Assembly: GCA_963932465.1 (NCBI GenBank)
Contig: OZ010786.1
Coordinates: 275,746,411-275,810,410, forward strand
Length of the DNA: 64,000 nt
Source: Maratus speciosus
Taxonomy: Eukaryota > Arthropoda > Arachnida > Araneae > Salticidae
Direction: 5' to 3'
Below the pieces are notes generated by a model that ran no database searches, had not been told where the DNA came from, and saw only the letters and a program-made list of their open reading frames with translations. Position 1 is the stretch's first letter. The number at the start of each line of letters is the position of its first letter. This document shows positions 53,985 to 64,000 of the stretch, piece by piece. Made by a program: the position numbers and the translations under genes.

Positions 53985-54645
53985 ACACTTTCCAACAAAG
54001 TTGAAAAGTGTTTATGCATTCGGTTTGTCTGTCCGTCTGTCCACACTCTAACTCCCGTAAATATACTCGGATTCTTATGCAATTGGTAATCCATATTTAA
54101 GGTCACCTAACCATGTTTGGTATTGCATATGAAGTATGTGGGATTAATATTTCATTTACAGGGCTACCCAAATGAATTCCATTACATTATGGTATATTGG
54201 GAAAAATCGTTTGCAGAGTATTTTAATGACATTACGCTGTTTCAAATGCATTGATACTTATATAAATCACTAAATTTCACTACAAGATAATTACGACAGG
54301 ATAGGGTATTATCATTTGTCGTTCATTTACAGGGACACACAAAAGAAAACGGTTACAATACTATCTTTGAGTTATACTTGCTGAAGTGCGTTTTCAATTT
54401 CGGCTTCCGCTTTTAAATTTAACTGTTTTAATCCTATACAGTGCTGCTCAAAGAATTCGGATAATTTTCCGATTGAAGATGGGAACAGCTGAAATTGGGT
54501 TTTCAAATGTGTTATGAGTTTCCATATGGTTGAATTAGACATAACATTTTAACTTATTAAACTATGAAGTTTTGTTACATTATTCTGAATGTGTTGGGAA
54601 GTGTTTCATAATTTATGCTTGACGCATGATTTTCTTTCTTGTTCA
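53985..54645 (+). repeat. AACACTTTCC-family unit 7
   Basis: Starts AACACTTTCCAACAAAGTTG, then CGGTTTGTCTGTCCGTCTGT, CACTCTAACTCCCGTAAATA. Monomers start TTTACAGGGCTACCC (54165) and TTTACAGGGACACACAAAAG (54329), 164 bp apart. Ends GTGTTGGGAAGTGTTTCATA and TTGACGCATGATTTTC. The best preserved head and tail of the family. Confidence 0.8.
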
Positions 54646-54847
54646 GTCTGACCTCGATGACTGAAATATTCTTAAATATCACATTTCTTGAGGAGTCAAC
54701 TGCCCTCCCTAGCCTCCGAACAAATTGCACTCCTATTTCCAAAGAGCCACACATACATACTATGTATTCAAATAAAAGGGGCGTAAATCTAGACGGTATT
54801 AATAAGATTGATTAAATTAGTTATTTTTAAATTAAATTATTTTTTAA

Positions 54848-57228
54848 TTGCCGAAACGTCAGTGAAGGCTTACTGTGGAGACCCGAAATTTTTTGGTTTC
54901 CATCTGTTTGCTTGTTTGCTAGTTAGTTAGTTAGTCTGTCTGTCCCGCGATAACTGCCGTAAAAAGCATCCGATTAGCTTGAAATTAAGGATGTATATTG
55001 GTGAGCTCCCCGGATTTAGCTGTATAGTTTTGGGTTAAATTTGGTTCATTCGTTCGGAATATATAGAACATTTTATTTTGTGACATAATGCTTTTCTATG
55101 GGAAGCCAGACGATTTTCAAGTTTTCATTTGTTGAATGAAATCGCTCATATGAATAATAGATTTAAATGGTAAATTTTGGATGCTGAAATTTTTAAATAA
55201 GAGTATTAAATTATTCCTTTTAGTTTGCAATTTTGTCAAAACATTTGTCAGAGCTTTTAAATTAGGTGTATAACTTATGATGGAATTTTATACATGTGTT
55301 CGAATAATATAAAACATTTTATTTTATGAATTTACTTATATTTCATTTTTTTTTTCATTTTAACCGTTGCGTAGCAACCATATCTCATCTAAAAACATCA
55401 TAAATGTGAAAGTATGTATGGTTTTTTAAGTCAAATCAAAATTAAAAGGAATGAATTAATAAATGCCTTTGTATTGATATTTGCATATATAGATTGATTT
55501 AAACGCAGAAATGAAAATAGTATTTATATACTATATAGAATAGAATTCTTATTTATGTATTCAACTATTTTGATTATAAATGAAAAAGTTCGTTATTTTC
55601 ATACAGAATAAACTGACATTATTCTATTAAACTTTATAAACTTTATTGTTACCAAAAAAAGGAATAACAATTTCTCCCAAAGAGTTAATTTTAATTTGTA
55701 AGATTTTTACGTGCAAAAGGAAAATGGAATAAGCAAATTACAAATAATAAAAAGATAAATAGGACAGGAATGAATACATATAAACATTTCACACCAAATA
55801 CCACCTAAAATAATTTTTGTAGTGGTATTTTCCCAACACTACGAAGAAAGATTCCTCGATTTACACGATTTTACTTGGCCTTTCTTTTCTTATTGGTTGC
55901 GATTTCATTTTCGCAATTGTGTATATTAATTGTCACTAAATTTTACATTTTTATGTCTGAGGTATATGTAAGGCCATACAAATAAGAAATTCCGTATTGT
56001 CTCCTATAAAATGTGATAAAGTGTTGGTTAACTATGTATGTTTCTATTAAGAGGAGCAGAGCTGCCAAGCCTCCGGCGTTCTGGATACCAGTATTTTGAT
56101 ACAAAAAATGTTACTTTATTTAATTGAAACATTTGCGCGATTTAAAAGAACAACATTTTCTGTAAGATAATAGTGTTGTGCAAAAAAGCCTGAGACTTGC
56201 CATGTCTGGTGGCGAGTGAAAGGTTTTATTTAATGCATTTATCTCTATTTTAATGCTACGTGAACAACGTCCCGTGTAACAGATTGTAGAGTGTAAAATA
56301 AATTAAATCACTAAAATAATCCCTATTACGAAAAATTAAACAAAATGCCCGGCTAAGGGAAATAAAAGGTTAGTTAACCTTTCGTAATTTGACCTGAACA
56401 CAGGTGTGCGTCAAATTTCAACGGTGTTTGTAACATCACGATTTTAAATTAAATGTGGATACTATTAAAAGGCTATCACAAAAAATACTTAACGGCGACA
56501 AATCACATTTATCTATTTAGTCAATTGGAAGTGGACACGATGATGAATTATTAACCGTTAGGTTTAGAAGTCCCCCTACTTTAGGGTGATTTTAGTAAGT
56601 TAATGCTATCGAGTACATTTTTAGATACTTAGATTAGATCTTAGATATAAATATTGCAGAATGGTAATCAAAATTATTTTTTGGAAACAAAAATTATAAC
56701 GGTATTAGATTTCGAAATTAGATGTCTCAGTTTACATTTCCAAAAGTTCTTTATCCATTAGATACAGGTGTTTGTGGTTAGCAGGCAAGTAAATACTGCT
56801 GTATGGATATTAGGATAACGTAAAATGCTTGACCAAATTTTTGATTATCCTTATAAATCGCAGTGTAAAAAGGAATCTAAGATATAGGATAATCATTAAC
56901 TCAATCAATAGAAAATTACAAATGCAAAATAAATTACACAACGGTGTTCAGGGGGGCGCCCCCCTGAAGAAATTTGCTTTATTATATAAAAATTACTAGA
57001 GTAAGTAGCTCGTGAGAATTTCAGAATATCATTACATAACAACGTGTTTAATTTAACGCTTCTAATGTCTGAAACCATCGAAATATTTTTTTTTCCCTTT
57101 TATAAATGTTTGTGTAATTTAAAAAGTTTAAATTTTGTTTTTGTAGAAAGATTAATATTACGCAAAGTTTGCTAAAAGCAATAAGTTGCAGAGATGACGT
57201 TGAGGCTCTTGATCTGTAGATTTACTAG
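54848..57228 (+). mobile_element. Helentron-like repeat, unit A
   Basis: Starts TTGCCGAAACGTCAGTGAAG and ends CTTGATCTGTAGATTTACTAG followed by TT. It contains the CTGTCTGTCCCGCGATAACT tract and the GC hairpin TCAGGGGGGCGCCCCCCTGA (about 56949-56968). Compared with units B and C it is about 1 kb longer, with an extra AT-rich middle (about 55450-56850). No ORF. Confidence 0.6.
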
Positions 57229-57258
57229 TTATATGTGTTTATAGCAACTTATTTTTAA

Positions 57259-58658
57259 TTGCCGAAACGTCAGTGAAGGCTTACTGTGGAGACCCGAAAA
57301 GTTTTGGTTTTCGTCTGTCTGTTTGTTAGTCTGTCTGTCCTGCGATAACTGCCGTAAAAAGCGTCCGATTAGCTTGAAATTAAGGATGCATGATGGCGAG
57401 GTCACCGGATTTAGCTGTATAGTTTTTGGTTAAATTTGGTTCATTCGTTCGGAATATATAGAACATTTTATTTTCCGCCTTAATGCTTTCCTATAGCAAT
57501 TCAGACGATTTTTCCATTTTTATTTGTTGAAAGGAAATGGCTCATATGATTGAAAGATTTAAATGATAAATTATGGATGATGGAATTTCCTAATTAGAAC
57601 CATACATTATTCATATTAGTTTGAAATTTTGTGTATACATTTGTCAGAGTTTTTAAATTCGGTGTATATCTTATGGAGGGATTTTATATATGTGTTCCAA
57701 TAATATAAAATATTTTCTTTTTTTTTAATTTACTTTTTTTCAATCACATATTTCATAGTCTTAATTTTCTTTTAACTGTTTCCTAGCAACGGAAAGGTGA
57801 ATTTGATCTCATGTATCAAAAATAAAACAAATACGCTTTGAGGTTGAAATAAAAGGGGCTTGTGTTATGATATTAATTCTTATTATTAAAAAAAAACGTT
57901 ACTAATATCTCACGGTTTATCGTCTGGACGCAGGTAACAGAAATATTTAATTTTTAATCGAAAATTTCAATGAAAAAAAAAAAAACTTTTGAAAAGCAAA
58001 TTGATAGTAAATGTCAAAATTATGCACCACAAAATTATCGCTGTCGAAAAGGACGTCATTGTATCGGGAAATAAATATTTTCATTCTTAAAAACAAACAT
58101 TAACTAGATTGCCTTAAAAAATATTTTTTGACGAGTGTTAGTTCTTAATGCCGCCTCATTTTAGGAAATATGAATGAAAATTTTTTAATCTTTAAAAGGA
58201 AATTACATTTTCGTTCGTAAAACCTAAACTTTTAATATAATTGCGTCAATGTAAATCCTTTATTGACCACCAGTATTGAAGAATAAGGCTCGGAAGTGTA
58301 AAAAGATTTACCATAATCATTAGCGCAATCAATAAAAAGTGCATATGTAAATTAATGAGACCACGAGGGGTTTAGGGGGGCTCCGCCCCTCTGAATACTT
58401 TATTATTTACAAAAAATACCAGAAATAGTAGCTCATGAAAATTCAAAATATCCTTCCATAACAACGTTTTTAATTTAATGCTTCTAATGCTTCTAATTTA
58501 ATGCTTCTGAAAACTTTGTATTTTTTATTCTTATAAATAATTACGTAATTTGAAAACTTTAAATTGCGGTTTGCAGGAAATTGAATATTACTACAGTGTG
58601 TCTAAAAACAATGAATTGCACATCTGACGTTGAGGCTCCTGATCTGCAGATTTACTAG
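57259..58658 (+). mobile_element. Helentron-like repeat, unit B
   Basis: Starts TTGCCGAAACGTCAGTGAAG and ends GATCTGCAGATTTACTAG, exactly 1400 bp before the same start in unit C. AACGTCAG near the 5' end and CTGACGTT near the 3' end form a short inverted pair, with a small ATCTGCAGAT hairpin after it. That layout (inverted pair, hairpin, CTAG, host T) resembles Helentrons, whose non-autonomous forms are common in arthropods. The start is not the TC of classical Helitrons. A GGGGGGCTCCGCCCCTCT hairpin lies near 58375-58395. No ORF. Confidence 0.6.
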
Positions 58659-60355
58659 TTGCCGAAACGTCAATGAAGGCTTACTGTGGAGACCGGAAAA
58701 GTTTTGGTTTCCGTCTGTCTGTTTGTTAGTCTGTCTGTCCTGCGATAACTGCCGTAAAAAGCGTCCGATTAGCTTGAAATTAAGGATGCATGATGGTGAG
58801 GTCACCGGATTTAGCTGTATAGTTTTTGGTTAAATTTGGTTCATTCGTTCGGAATATATAGAACATTTTATTTTCCGCCTTAATGCTTTCCTATAGCAAT
58901 TCAGACGATTTTTCCATTTTTATTTGTTGAAAGGAAATGGCTCATATGATTGAAAGATTTAAATGATAAATTATGGATGATGGAATTTCCTAATTAGAAC
59001 CATACATTATTCATATTAGTTTGAAATTTTGTGTATACATTTGTCAGAGTTTTTTAATTCGGTGTATATCTTATGGAGGCATTTTATATATGTGTTCCAA
59101 TAATATAAAATATTTTCTTTTTTTTAATTTACTTTTTTTCAATCACATATTTCATTGTCTTAATTTTCTTTTAACTTTTCCTAGCAACGGAAAGGTGAAT
59201 TTGATCTCATGTATCAAAAATAAAACAAATACGCTTTGAGGTTGAAATAAAAGGGACGTGTGTTATGATATTAATTCTTATTATTAAAAAAAAGTTACTA
59301 ATCTCACGGTTTATCGTCTGGACGCAGCTAACAGAAATATTTAATTTTTAATCGAAAATTTCAATGAGAAAAAAAAAAAAAAAACTTTTGAAAAGCAAAT
59401 TGTTAGTAAATGTCAAAATTATGCACCGCAAAATTATCGCTGTCGAAAAGGACGTCATTGTATCGGGAAATAAATATTTTCATTCTTAAAAACAAACATT
59501 AACTAGATTGCCTGAAAAAATATTTGTTGACGAGTGTAATGGTGTTATTACACGAGGACTCAAAGACGCTTGGAATTCCAGGCGTCTAGCGACAACAGCC
59601 GCCTCACGGTCCGTCTTTTCCAAGCATTTGATTGGCTGTTCCGGAAAAGGCTTTTCTATTATCAGATTTCCAAGCATTTGATTGGCTGTTACTGGCGACT
59701 CGCCTCGTTTTGGGGGTCAAAGATGCGCCGACAGAAAAAAGACGCTCGCTCTCCAAGGGACTCCCCTTCAGCCATAGGAATAACATGGAGACGCCCGGAA
59801 TCTGAAGCGTCTTTGACCCCTCGTGTAATAACACTATTAGTTCTTAATGCCTCCTCATTTCAGAAAATTTGAATAAAATTTTTTTTTATCTTTAAAAGGA
59901 AATTACATTTTCATTCGTAAAACCTAAACTTTTAATATAATTACGTCAATGTAAATCCTTTTTTGCCCACCAGTATTGAAGAATAAGGCTCGTAAGTGTA
60001 AAAAGATTTACCATAATCATTAGCGCAATCAATAAAAAGTTACATATGTAAATTAATGAGACCACGGGAAGGGGGGGGGGGGGGTTCAGGGGGCTCCGCC
60101 CCCCTGAATACTTTATTATTTACAAAAAATACCAGAATTAGTAGCTCATGAAAATTCAAAATATCCTTCCATAAGAACGTTTTTAATTTAACGCTTCTAA
60201 TGTCTGAAAACTTCGTATTTTTTATTCTTATAAATAATTACGTAATTTGAAAACTTTAAATTGCGGTTTGCAGGAAATTGAATATTACTAGAGTGTGTCT
60301 AAAAACAATGAATTGCAGATCTGACGTTGAGGCTCCTGATCTGCAGATTTACTAG
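58659..60355 (+). mobile_element. Helentron-like repeat, unit C, with a MITE insertion
   Basis: Directly follows CTAG of unit B with no spacer and is nearly identical to it, apart from a 297-bp MITE at 59540-59836 and a longer G run near 60068-60085. Ends GATCTGCAGATTTACTAG then TTAATTTT. Head-to-tail insertion at a 3' end is known for rolling-circle elements. Confidence 0.65.
59540..59836. mobile_element. 297-bp Harbinger-type MITE
   Basis: Left TGGTGTTATTACACGAGGAC and right CCCCTCGTGTAATAACACTA are inverted ends. The flanks are TAA (59537-59539) and TTA (59837-59839) where unit B has GTGTTAGTTC, so the site is a TWA-type 3-bp target. TCCAAGCATTTGATTGGCTG is present twice inside. It is GC-richer than the host unit, and the ORFs on both strands follow from the palindromic structure. 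Confidence 0.82.
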
Positions 60356-60581
60356 TTAATTTTATTTTAAATCAGATTAACGTTTAATTAATAATTATTC
60401 GCTGTCGTTTCTACGCAAATAATATTCAGATAGCATGCTTATAGGCGTGCTGTATGTTAATTACTTTAAAATTATTTTTAAGACAGTTTGTTTTCGTTTT
60501 CGGCCGAAACTAGGAAGATAACCGAAATTCGATTTCTTTCTTAAAGACGTGTTTTGATCGAACACTAATTATTATATAGAT

Positions 60582-61479
60582 CATGGGTCGGCAAGTAATT
60601 TTAAGTGTAGTCCGAATACCTTTGAAAAATTTTATCGAGGTCCGGAGAAAAAAAAAAAAACATAAGTAATATAAGGACTAATTATTTTTAAATTGTTATT
60701 TTTACAAACATATACATATAATATAAAATTGAAAAGTCAGATATTTGTTCTGAAAAATTACTACATACACAGGTATATGTTCTGAAAACTTTTACGTACA
60801 CATAATAAAATAGAAATGGCAAGTATTCGTTGAAAAATTAATGCGAAATTTTACACTTGCGGTCTTGAGCCAGTTTTTAAAATTTGTTTCACGTGGTGAA
60901 ACAACTAATGCGAAGAGTGTCTTCAAAGTGGGCGTCCGTTAATCTCGAACGATATTTGTTCTTCAAAAAATTCCTTTTGGAGAAAGTTCTTTCACATACA
61001 TATGTAGAGCCAAACATAGTAGCCAGGTTAATAGTTTTTCTTGTGTAATTTTTCTATTTTTCTGAGGCATTTTTATCACAGAATTCTTCAAGGGATGCAG
61101 TCGTTTTATACATTTGCAAGGAAATATCTTCTTGCAAGTCAAATATCTCCATTTGAAGTTAAGGTTTTCAAGATTGAACAGCTTCGCAGTCACATCAATC
61201 CATTCTGCAACTGGAGCAACTTCATAAGGCGATTTAAAAGGATTAATAAGGCGATTTTTGTGACAACTTACCTAGCTCTGCAAAGCCTTGGAATCTTGCT
61301 TTAAATTCCTTCACAAGATATGCATAAAACTTAGGAACACTACAGTGTGTATTTCGCAATTATTCTTTTTATATTCAAGAATTATTGGAAAATGAATGAA
61401 TTCTTCATTTGTATTATTTTTTTCAGCAGTCCAGGCTTCGACTTTCGACTTTCCGCGGTCCGCCAGTTGCCGACCGGGG
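60582..61479 (-). mobile_element. hAT element with transposase remnant
   Basis: Left CATGGGTCGGCAAG and right GTTGCCGACCGGGG are inverted ends of the CAGGGGTCGGCAA type. ATATAGAT flanks both sides (60574-60581 and 61480-61487), a perfect 8-bp duplication. Length 898 bp. It carries only the 3' part of a transposase, so it is an internally deleted copy. Confidence 0.9.
60840..61310 (-). pseudogene. hAT transposase C-terminal domain, frameshifted
   Basis: Minus-strand frames read LVKEFKARFQGFAELGKL, then (60963-61193) LFNLENLNFKWRYLTCKK, and near 60890-61015 TMFGSTYVCERTFSKRNFLK followed by NKYRSRLTDAHFEDTLRI. The last is the dimerisation region (FGSTYVCE..FS.....K.RSRLTD.HL) of the hAT group related to ZBED5 and GTF2IRD2. 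The remainder, including the catalytic core, is missing. Confidence 0.88.
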
Positions 61480-61487
61480 ATATAGAT

Positions 61488-61764
61488 GGTACTGTATACG
61501 AGTTACAACAACAATGGAGTTAATCATGCGACAAACAACGCTCGCTAAAGTATGCAAACTGGCTGTGAAACTGTGATAATTAAATATTTTGAACACAAAT
61601 AAGTGAAAAATAAAATATAAATAAAAAAATATAGAGATTTACATATTTAAATAAAAATACGCTTTTTATTAAATTTCTTACCACTGACAGAGTATAAACT
61701 AAATTGGAATTATCCAACAAACATGAAAATGATTGTCAATTATGTATAGTGAATTACATTTAAT
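61488..61764. other. AT-rich spacer
   Basis: No feature recognised between the hAT element and the dispersed repeat. Confidence 0.4.
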
Positions 61765-63350
61765 GTCTGCTCATTGGAGTCTGGTATGCGATGGATTTCT
61801 AGAAGCTAATTAGGCGATATTTAAAGGTTTTGTGTTTAAACATGTAGAAATGCAAATTCAAATAACTGATTAAATTTTCAACGATTTAAGGGGAGGTTAC
61901 CGTTCATCGGGCCGAAAAGTAGGTCAACTTCTAGAAATTGTATTGTTCATAGAAAGAGTAAAGTGACATAAAAATTGAATTTATCCACTCATTATTTCAT
62001 AGTTTTTGTTATAAAAATAATTCTATTATACAATAATTCTTAAAAATGATGGGAATATTGTCAGTTGCAGATGGGTATGTTATGCGCGCCTTACCCTGCG
62101 CCGTGTACTGCCCATCTTGTCAATCTGAAACAAATAAAATCAAATTTTTTAGAAAACATTGAATTTCGGGGAACATGAATCTATTTTTACTGAAATTGAA
62201 CGTAAAAAACCACATGAAAGGTTTATGGCGCCACAAAATAAATAATCTTTAATAAAAAAAACCCCAAAAGGATTGATTGGTTGATTCCTTTACGCTACTT
62301 TATACGACGCGCTGAAAAATGTTGTTTCAAGAAACCCATTTTCATGGTTTTACTAAAGAAAAAGAGTATAATAATTTTTACTTAATTGTTATATTTTGCA
62401 ACTTACAGTTTGTCCGCGATTCCTGGGTTTATATACCCAAGAAGGATGTAATTCAGAACGCGTGCTGCTGTATCCCTACGGGTCCTTATATCTGTTTTTA
62501 AGCCGGTCCGCGATCGTTTTCAATTGATTGTAACTTCTCAAATATTTCGAATTTCACCTTGGCGTTCTGTGGTTTTATACTTATTCACGTTATAAAAGTA
62601 AGTTAAACAAAAATTTATGATCGGTAACCTTCTATTAAGACTATTCTCAAATCCAAAGGAGTTACTTTCTGACACATTTTTCAATTCATTTTTGTTCGGA
62701 AACACGTGAAATTGGCAGGAGTTGGGTTGGTATTCAGAAACTATGTAATCGAAGGAAGTTTTCAATTCTTTGGTAAATGCAAAAGATTTTTCAGAAAATA
62801 CTGTGAATGTGGGCGTTTTGAACCGAATCTCCGACTTCGCATCGCAGCGCGAGAAATGAAAAAAATTGGTCGTCACGTGAAAAGCATCATAATTCGATAT
62901 GTCACTTAAAAAAATGGAAAACGCTATTCGATTCCAAATTGATTCAATAGTCATTCCTGATAATTTTATCCGTTTACGTTTCGAAATGAGCCAGAAAATG
63001 TGGCGGAAAATTTCGCGTTTTTGAGCGGGGTTGGTTGGTTGAATGGAGTTTTATGGTGCAAAGTCTCTATAGGGACATGCTGCGCCATGTTTTTGAACGG
63101 GGAATTTGCGTAAATACAAGAAAAACAATATCCTTTCTCATATTATAAAACACGAACGCAATAGGGTAAATAACTAGCGCCAAAATGTGGTTCTAATAAG
63201 TAATTCGTTCTGCGTATAAATGCTATTGAATCAATAGCCGTTACACTATTCAGTTTTTTTACAGTTTTTGCAACGCGGGATAGTGTTAAATTCGTGAAAT
63301 ATCATACGTTAAATTATTACATAAGATTTTACAATAACTATACATTTTTT
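61765..63350 (+). repeat. Dispersed repeat shared with 39863-40260, interrupted
   Basis: Phrases at 61790-61890 (GATTTCTAGAAGCTAATTAG, GATATTTAAAGGTTTTGTGT) and 63230-63345 (AATCAATAGCCGTTAC, TTAAATTATTACATAAGATT) match the 40-kb copy in order. About 1.3 kb of other sequence lies between. That includes CGCTACTTTATACGACGCGCTGAA (first bases shared with 22985) and ATGGTGCAAAG...ATGCTGCGCCATG near 63053-63090, a short inverted pair. Confidence 0.55.
62538..62954 (-). other. 138-codon ORF of doubtful status
   Basis: This is one of the longer ORFs without a transposon domain. It begins MTIESIWNRIAFSIFLSDIS and has many Phe, Asn, Ser and Lys residues, as expected from chance reading of AT-rich DNA. 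No domain, signal peptide or membrane segment is visible, an overlapping 67-codon ORF lies on the other strand, and it is within a stretch bounded by dispersed-repeat halves. I list it so that it can be checked and do not call it a gene. Confidence 0.15.
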
Positions 63351-63356
63351 AAAACA

Positions 63357-64000
63357 CTAGCAGACTCGCCCGGCGTTGCCCGGACCCATGAAAATAAACT
63401 TAAATAAACCTTAAATTTGTATGCTTATAAATCTTTAACTCGATTTTGTCTGAATTTAAATTTTTAAATGAAAAAAATCACAAAAAATATTTATTTTTAG
63501 TGGTAAAAGTGCTCGCAAGAACACTTTTCATTTGAGTAACAGGATTTCTCCTTTCGTTACAAAATGTTATTTTTCACAAAAGTATAATAAATTTCAGAAC
63601 CTGTAATTGTCCAAATGCTTAGAGATTTAGATATGTTATTTAAAATGCGTATCCGTTGACTGTGTCGAAAACCGAGACGAAACACTCAGGTTTTTTACCG
63701 TTTTCTTCGAAATTTTCACACATTTTATTTTGTAAAATGTAGTTCTATCCTTCCGAACGTTTCGAAATATTTGTAGATGATGTAAATCTGGTGTTTTGAG
63801 ATGCTCTAAAATACGACGTTTAGTTACTTTTAACATAGAAAAAATATAGTCTCCGTGAGACGCGAAGTGACCTGCGTTCGCCGGTGTATTTGAAAAGGTT
63901 AAAATTTCTATTTTTAAAAACCAATTACTGCATCGATTTGAAAAAAGGGTTCTGATTTAAGGACATATTTTTGGTTTGTCGGCACCTATAAAATTGCGCA
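63357..64000 (+). repeat. CTAGC(A)GACTCGCCCGGCG-headed repeat, runs off the window
   Basis: ACTAGCAGACTCGCCCGGCG followed by TTGCCCGG resembles, from memory, the head of a repeat common in arthropods (CTAGC.GACCCGGC). Later GACCTGCGTTCGCCGG (63870-63885) returns to GC-rich words. No ORF with a domain. The other end lies outside the window. Confidence 0.45.

Noticed and set aside
54848..60355. Segmental duplication of host DNA
   Set aside because: Three units share exact ends, a CTAG terminus and an inverted internal pair, which fits a mobile element better.
62538..62954. 138-codon minus-strand ORF as a host gene
   Set aside because: Composition follows AT-rich chance coding, there is no domain, it has an overlapping opposite ORF, and it lies within dispersed repeat DNA.

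Overview
This window looks like AT-rich, non-genic, repeat-dense animal DNA, most likely from an arthropod. The evidence is the mix of Tc1/mariner, Tigger, hAT, piggyBac-type, CACTA-type and Helentron-like elements with copia and gypsy LTR retrotransposons, all embedded in diverged satellite-like arrays. An arachnid is my guess but I cannot prove it. I see no convincing intact host gene, rRNA, tRNA or CRISPR array. Nearly every long ORF is a broken transposon gene.

Layout. 1-1.2 kb: small tandem repeats and a 296-bp palindrome. 1.4-3.8 kb: a complete but frameshifted Tigger/pogo element. 4.25-12.8 kb: two tandem units of a roughly 1 kb repeat family (here the AACACTTTCC family), the second split by an hAT-like element at 5361-12286. 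That hAT is itself split by a copia element (6293-12145), which carries a piggyBac-type MITE and a later internal duplication. 13-14.9 kb: nested inverted-repeat elements. 15.2-16.5 kb: another AACACTTTCC unit with a Tigger-like MITE. 16.5-18.2 kb: a composite repeat seen again at 31.7-32.8 kb and 36.9-38.1 kb. 19.7-21.9 kb: an hAT-like element inside a further AACACTTTCC unit. 23-26.9 kb: a rotted gypsy element. 29.4-31.5 kb: a Tc1 element with an insertion. 33-36 kb: a mariner remnant and two more AACACTTTCC units. 38.5-39.9 kb: a mariner C-terminus cut by a GGGCC-rich hAT element.

40.57-48.19 kb is the most interesting locus. A DNA-transposon-like unit (terminal repeat CACAGGCCTGCG, TAA duplication) carries fragments of an unfamiliar conserved protein. 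A gypsy element with two LTRs sits inside that protein fragment. Inside the gypsy gag is a 1.68 kb GC-rich retroposed segment with a 16-bp target duplication. The unit lies in a 163-bp satellite that also hosts a 2.8 kb CACTG...CAGTG element (49054-51889).

52.7-53.6 kb: Tigger remnant. 54.0-54.6 kb: AACACTTTCC unit. 54.8-60.4 kb: three Helentron-like units, two in exact 1400-bp tandem, one carrying a Harbinger-type MITE. 60.6-61.5 kb: hAT element with a recognisable transposase tail. 61.7-64 kb: dispersed repeats.

The genes do not work together as a pathway. The window is best read as a layered record of insertions whose order can be worked out from which element interrupts which.
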